This document shows, one piece after another, positions 6,590 through 6,712 of a DNA stretch of 6,712 bases (position 1 is its first letter; every line of letters starts with the position of its first letter). The notes beneath the pieces were generated by a model. That model did not search any database and had not been told where the DNA came from. It was given only the letters and a program-made list of their open reading frames with translations. The stretch spans positions 1 to 6,712 of the forward strand of contig CABUTY010000074.1 in NCBI GenBank assembly GCA_902494595.1, in the 5' to 3' direction. The translations under genes and the position numbers were made by a program. Source of the DNA: an uncultured Porphyromonadaceae bacterium. Its GTDB lineage: Bacteria; Bacteroidota; Bacteroidia; Bacteroidales; Muribaculaceae.

Positions 6590-6621
6590 CAAAACTAACA
6601 ATTTAAATCCGATTCTGCAAA
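6590..6621 (-). promoter_or_regulatory. Consensus Bacteroides-type promoter driving the truncated AAA-ATPase-like remnant
   Basis: Read on the - strand, the -33 box is TTTG (6621-6618) and the -7 box is TAGTTTTG (6597-6590), separated by exactly 20 nt. Both match the TTTG/TAnnTTTG consensus fully. Transcription would start near 6583, about 30 nt upstream of the ATG at 6553. No other gene lies between it and the remnant, so it evidently belonged to the intact gene. Confidence 0.65.
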
Positions 6622-6712
6622 CTGTAAATTAATATGGCTAAGTAAGTCGTGGAAATTATTTTGTATTATCGGGGAGCATTATTTCAGTCGATTTTTCCTT
6701 GAAGATGAAGGA

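Noticed and set aside
6092..6598. Open + strand frame extending past the end of the hemerythrin-LuxR gene
   Set aside because: It overlaps the HTH coding region out of frame and then runs antisense to the recognisable AAA-ATPase-like remnant. No domain is visible in it.
6640..6712. Possible promoter (TTATTTTG) and ATG at 6705 for a gene entering from the right edge
   Set aside because: The -7 box departs from TAnnTTTG, there is no -33 TTTG at the right distance, and only two complete codons are visible.

Overview
The window looks like a chromosomal piece of a Bacteroidales bacterium. Two promoters match the Bacteroides-type consensus (TTTG, about 20 nt, TAnnTTTG), most starts lack a Shine-Dalgarno sequence, and the polysaccharide proteins carry the motifs of B. 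fragilis and other gut Bacteroidales capsule enzymes. The GC content of the conserved genes (58-65% in the 60-base lines I counted) is higher than usual for Bacteroides itself. A Muribaculaceae-like host is therefore possible, but this is inference.

Positions 1-5150 are the 3' part of a capsular/exopolysaccharide operon, all on the + strand. It starts with the C-terminal part of an AT-richer capsule-locus protein, probably a glycosyltransferase (1-459). A GT2 glycosyltransferase follows (535-1317). Then come three tightly spaced genes: a DegT/DnrJ/EryC1/StrS sugar aminotransferase (1331-2542), a PglC/WcfS-type phosphoglycosyltransferase (2539-3129, GTG start inside the aminotransferase stop) and a membrane-anchored PglF/CapD-type UDP-sugar 4,6-dehydratase (3150-5150). 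Together they can make the first lipid-linked sugar of a repeat unit: the dehydratase forms a 4-keto-6-deoxy UDP-HexNAc, the aminotransferase puts an amine on C4, and the transferase loads the sugar phosphate onto undecaprenyl phosphate. No PglD-like N-acetyltransferase lies between them. This resembles the B. fragilis PSA arrangement, where the free 4-amine gives the polymer positive charge.

Positions 5151-5369 hold no convincing gene. They contain a long imperfect inverted repeat (15-bp arms, 66-nt spacer) whose right arm runs into the -33 region of a promoter for the next gene.

Positions 5370-6335 encode the most unusual protein here: a RIC/YtfE-like non-haem di-iron (hemerythrin-like) domain fused to a C-terminal LuxR-type helix-turn-helix. 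It is plausibly a one-component sensor of oxygen, nitric oxide or redox state. All six positions expected for di-iron ligands are present, but the N-terminal ScdA/DUF542-like segment lacks the usual CCGG cysteine pair.

On the - strand, 6356-6553 is a broken N-terminal remnant of an AAA-ATPase-like/PD-(D/E)XK family gene. It still has a textbook Bacteroides-type promoter (6590-6621). The last 90 bases are AT-rich and show no supported feature; an ATG at 6705 could begin another gene but cannot be judged.
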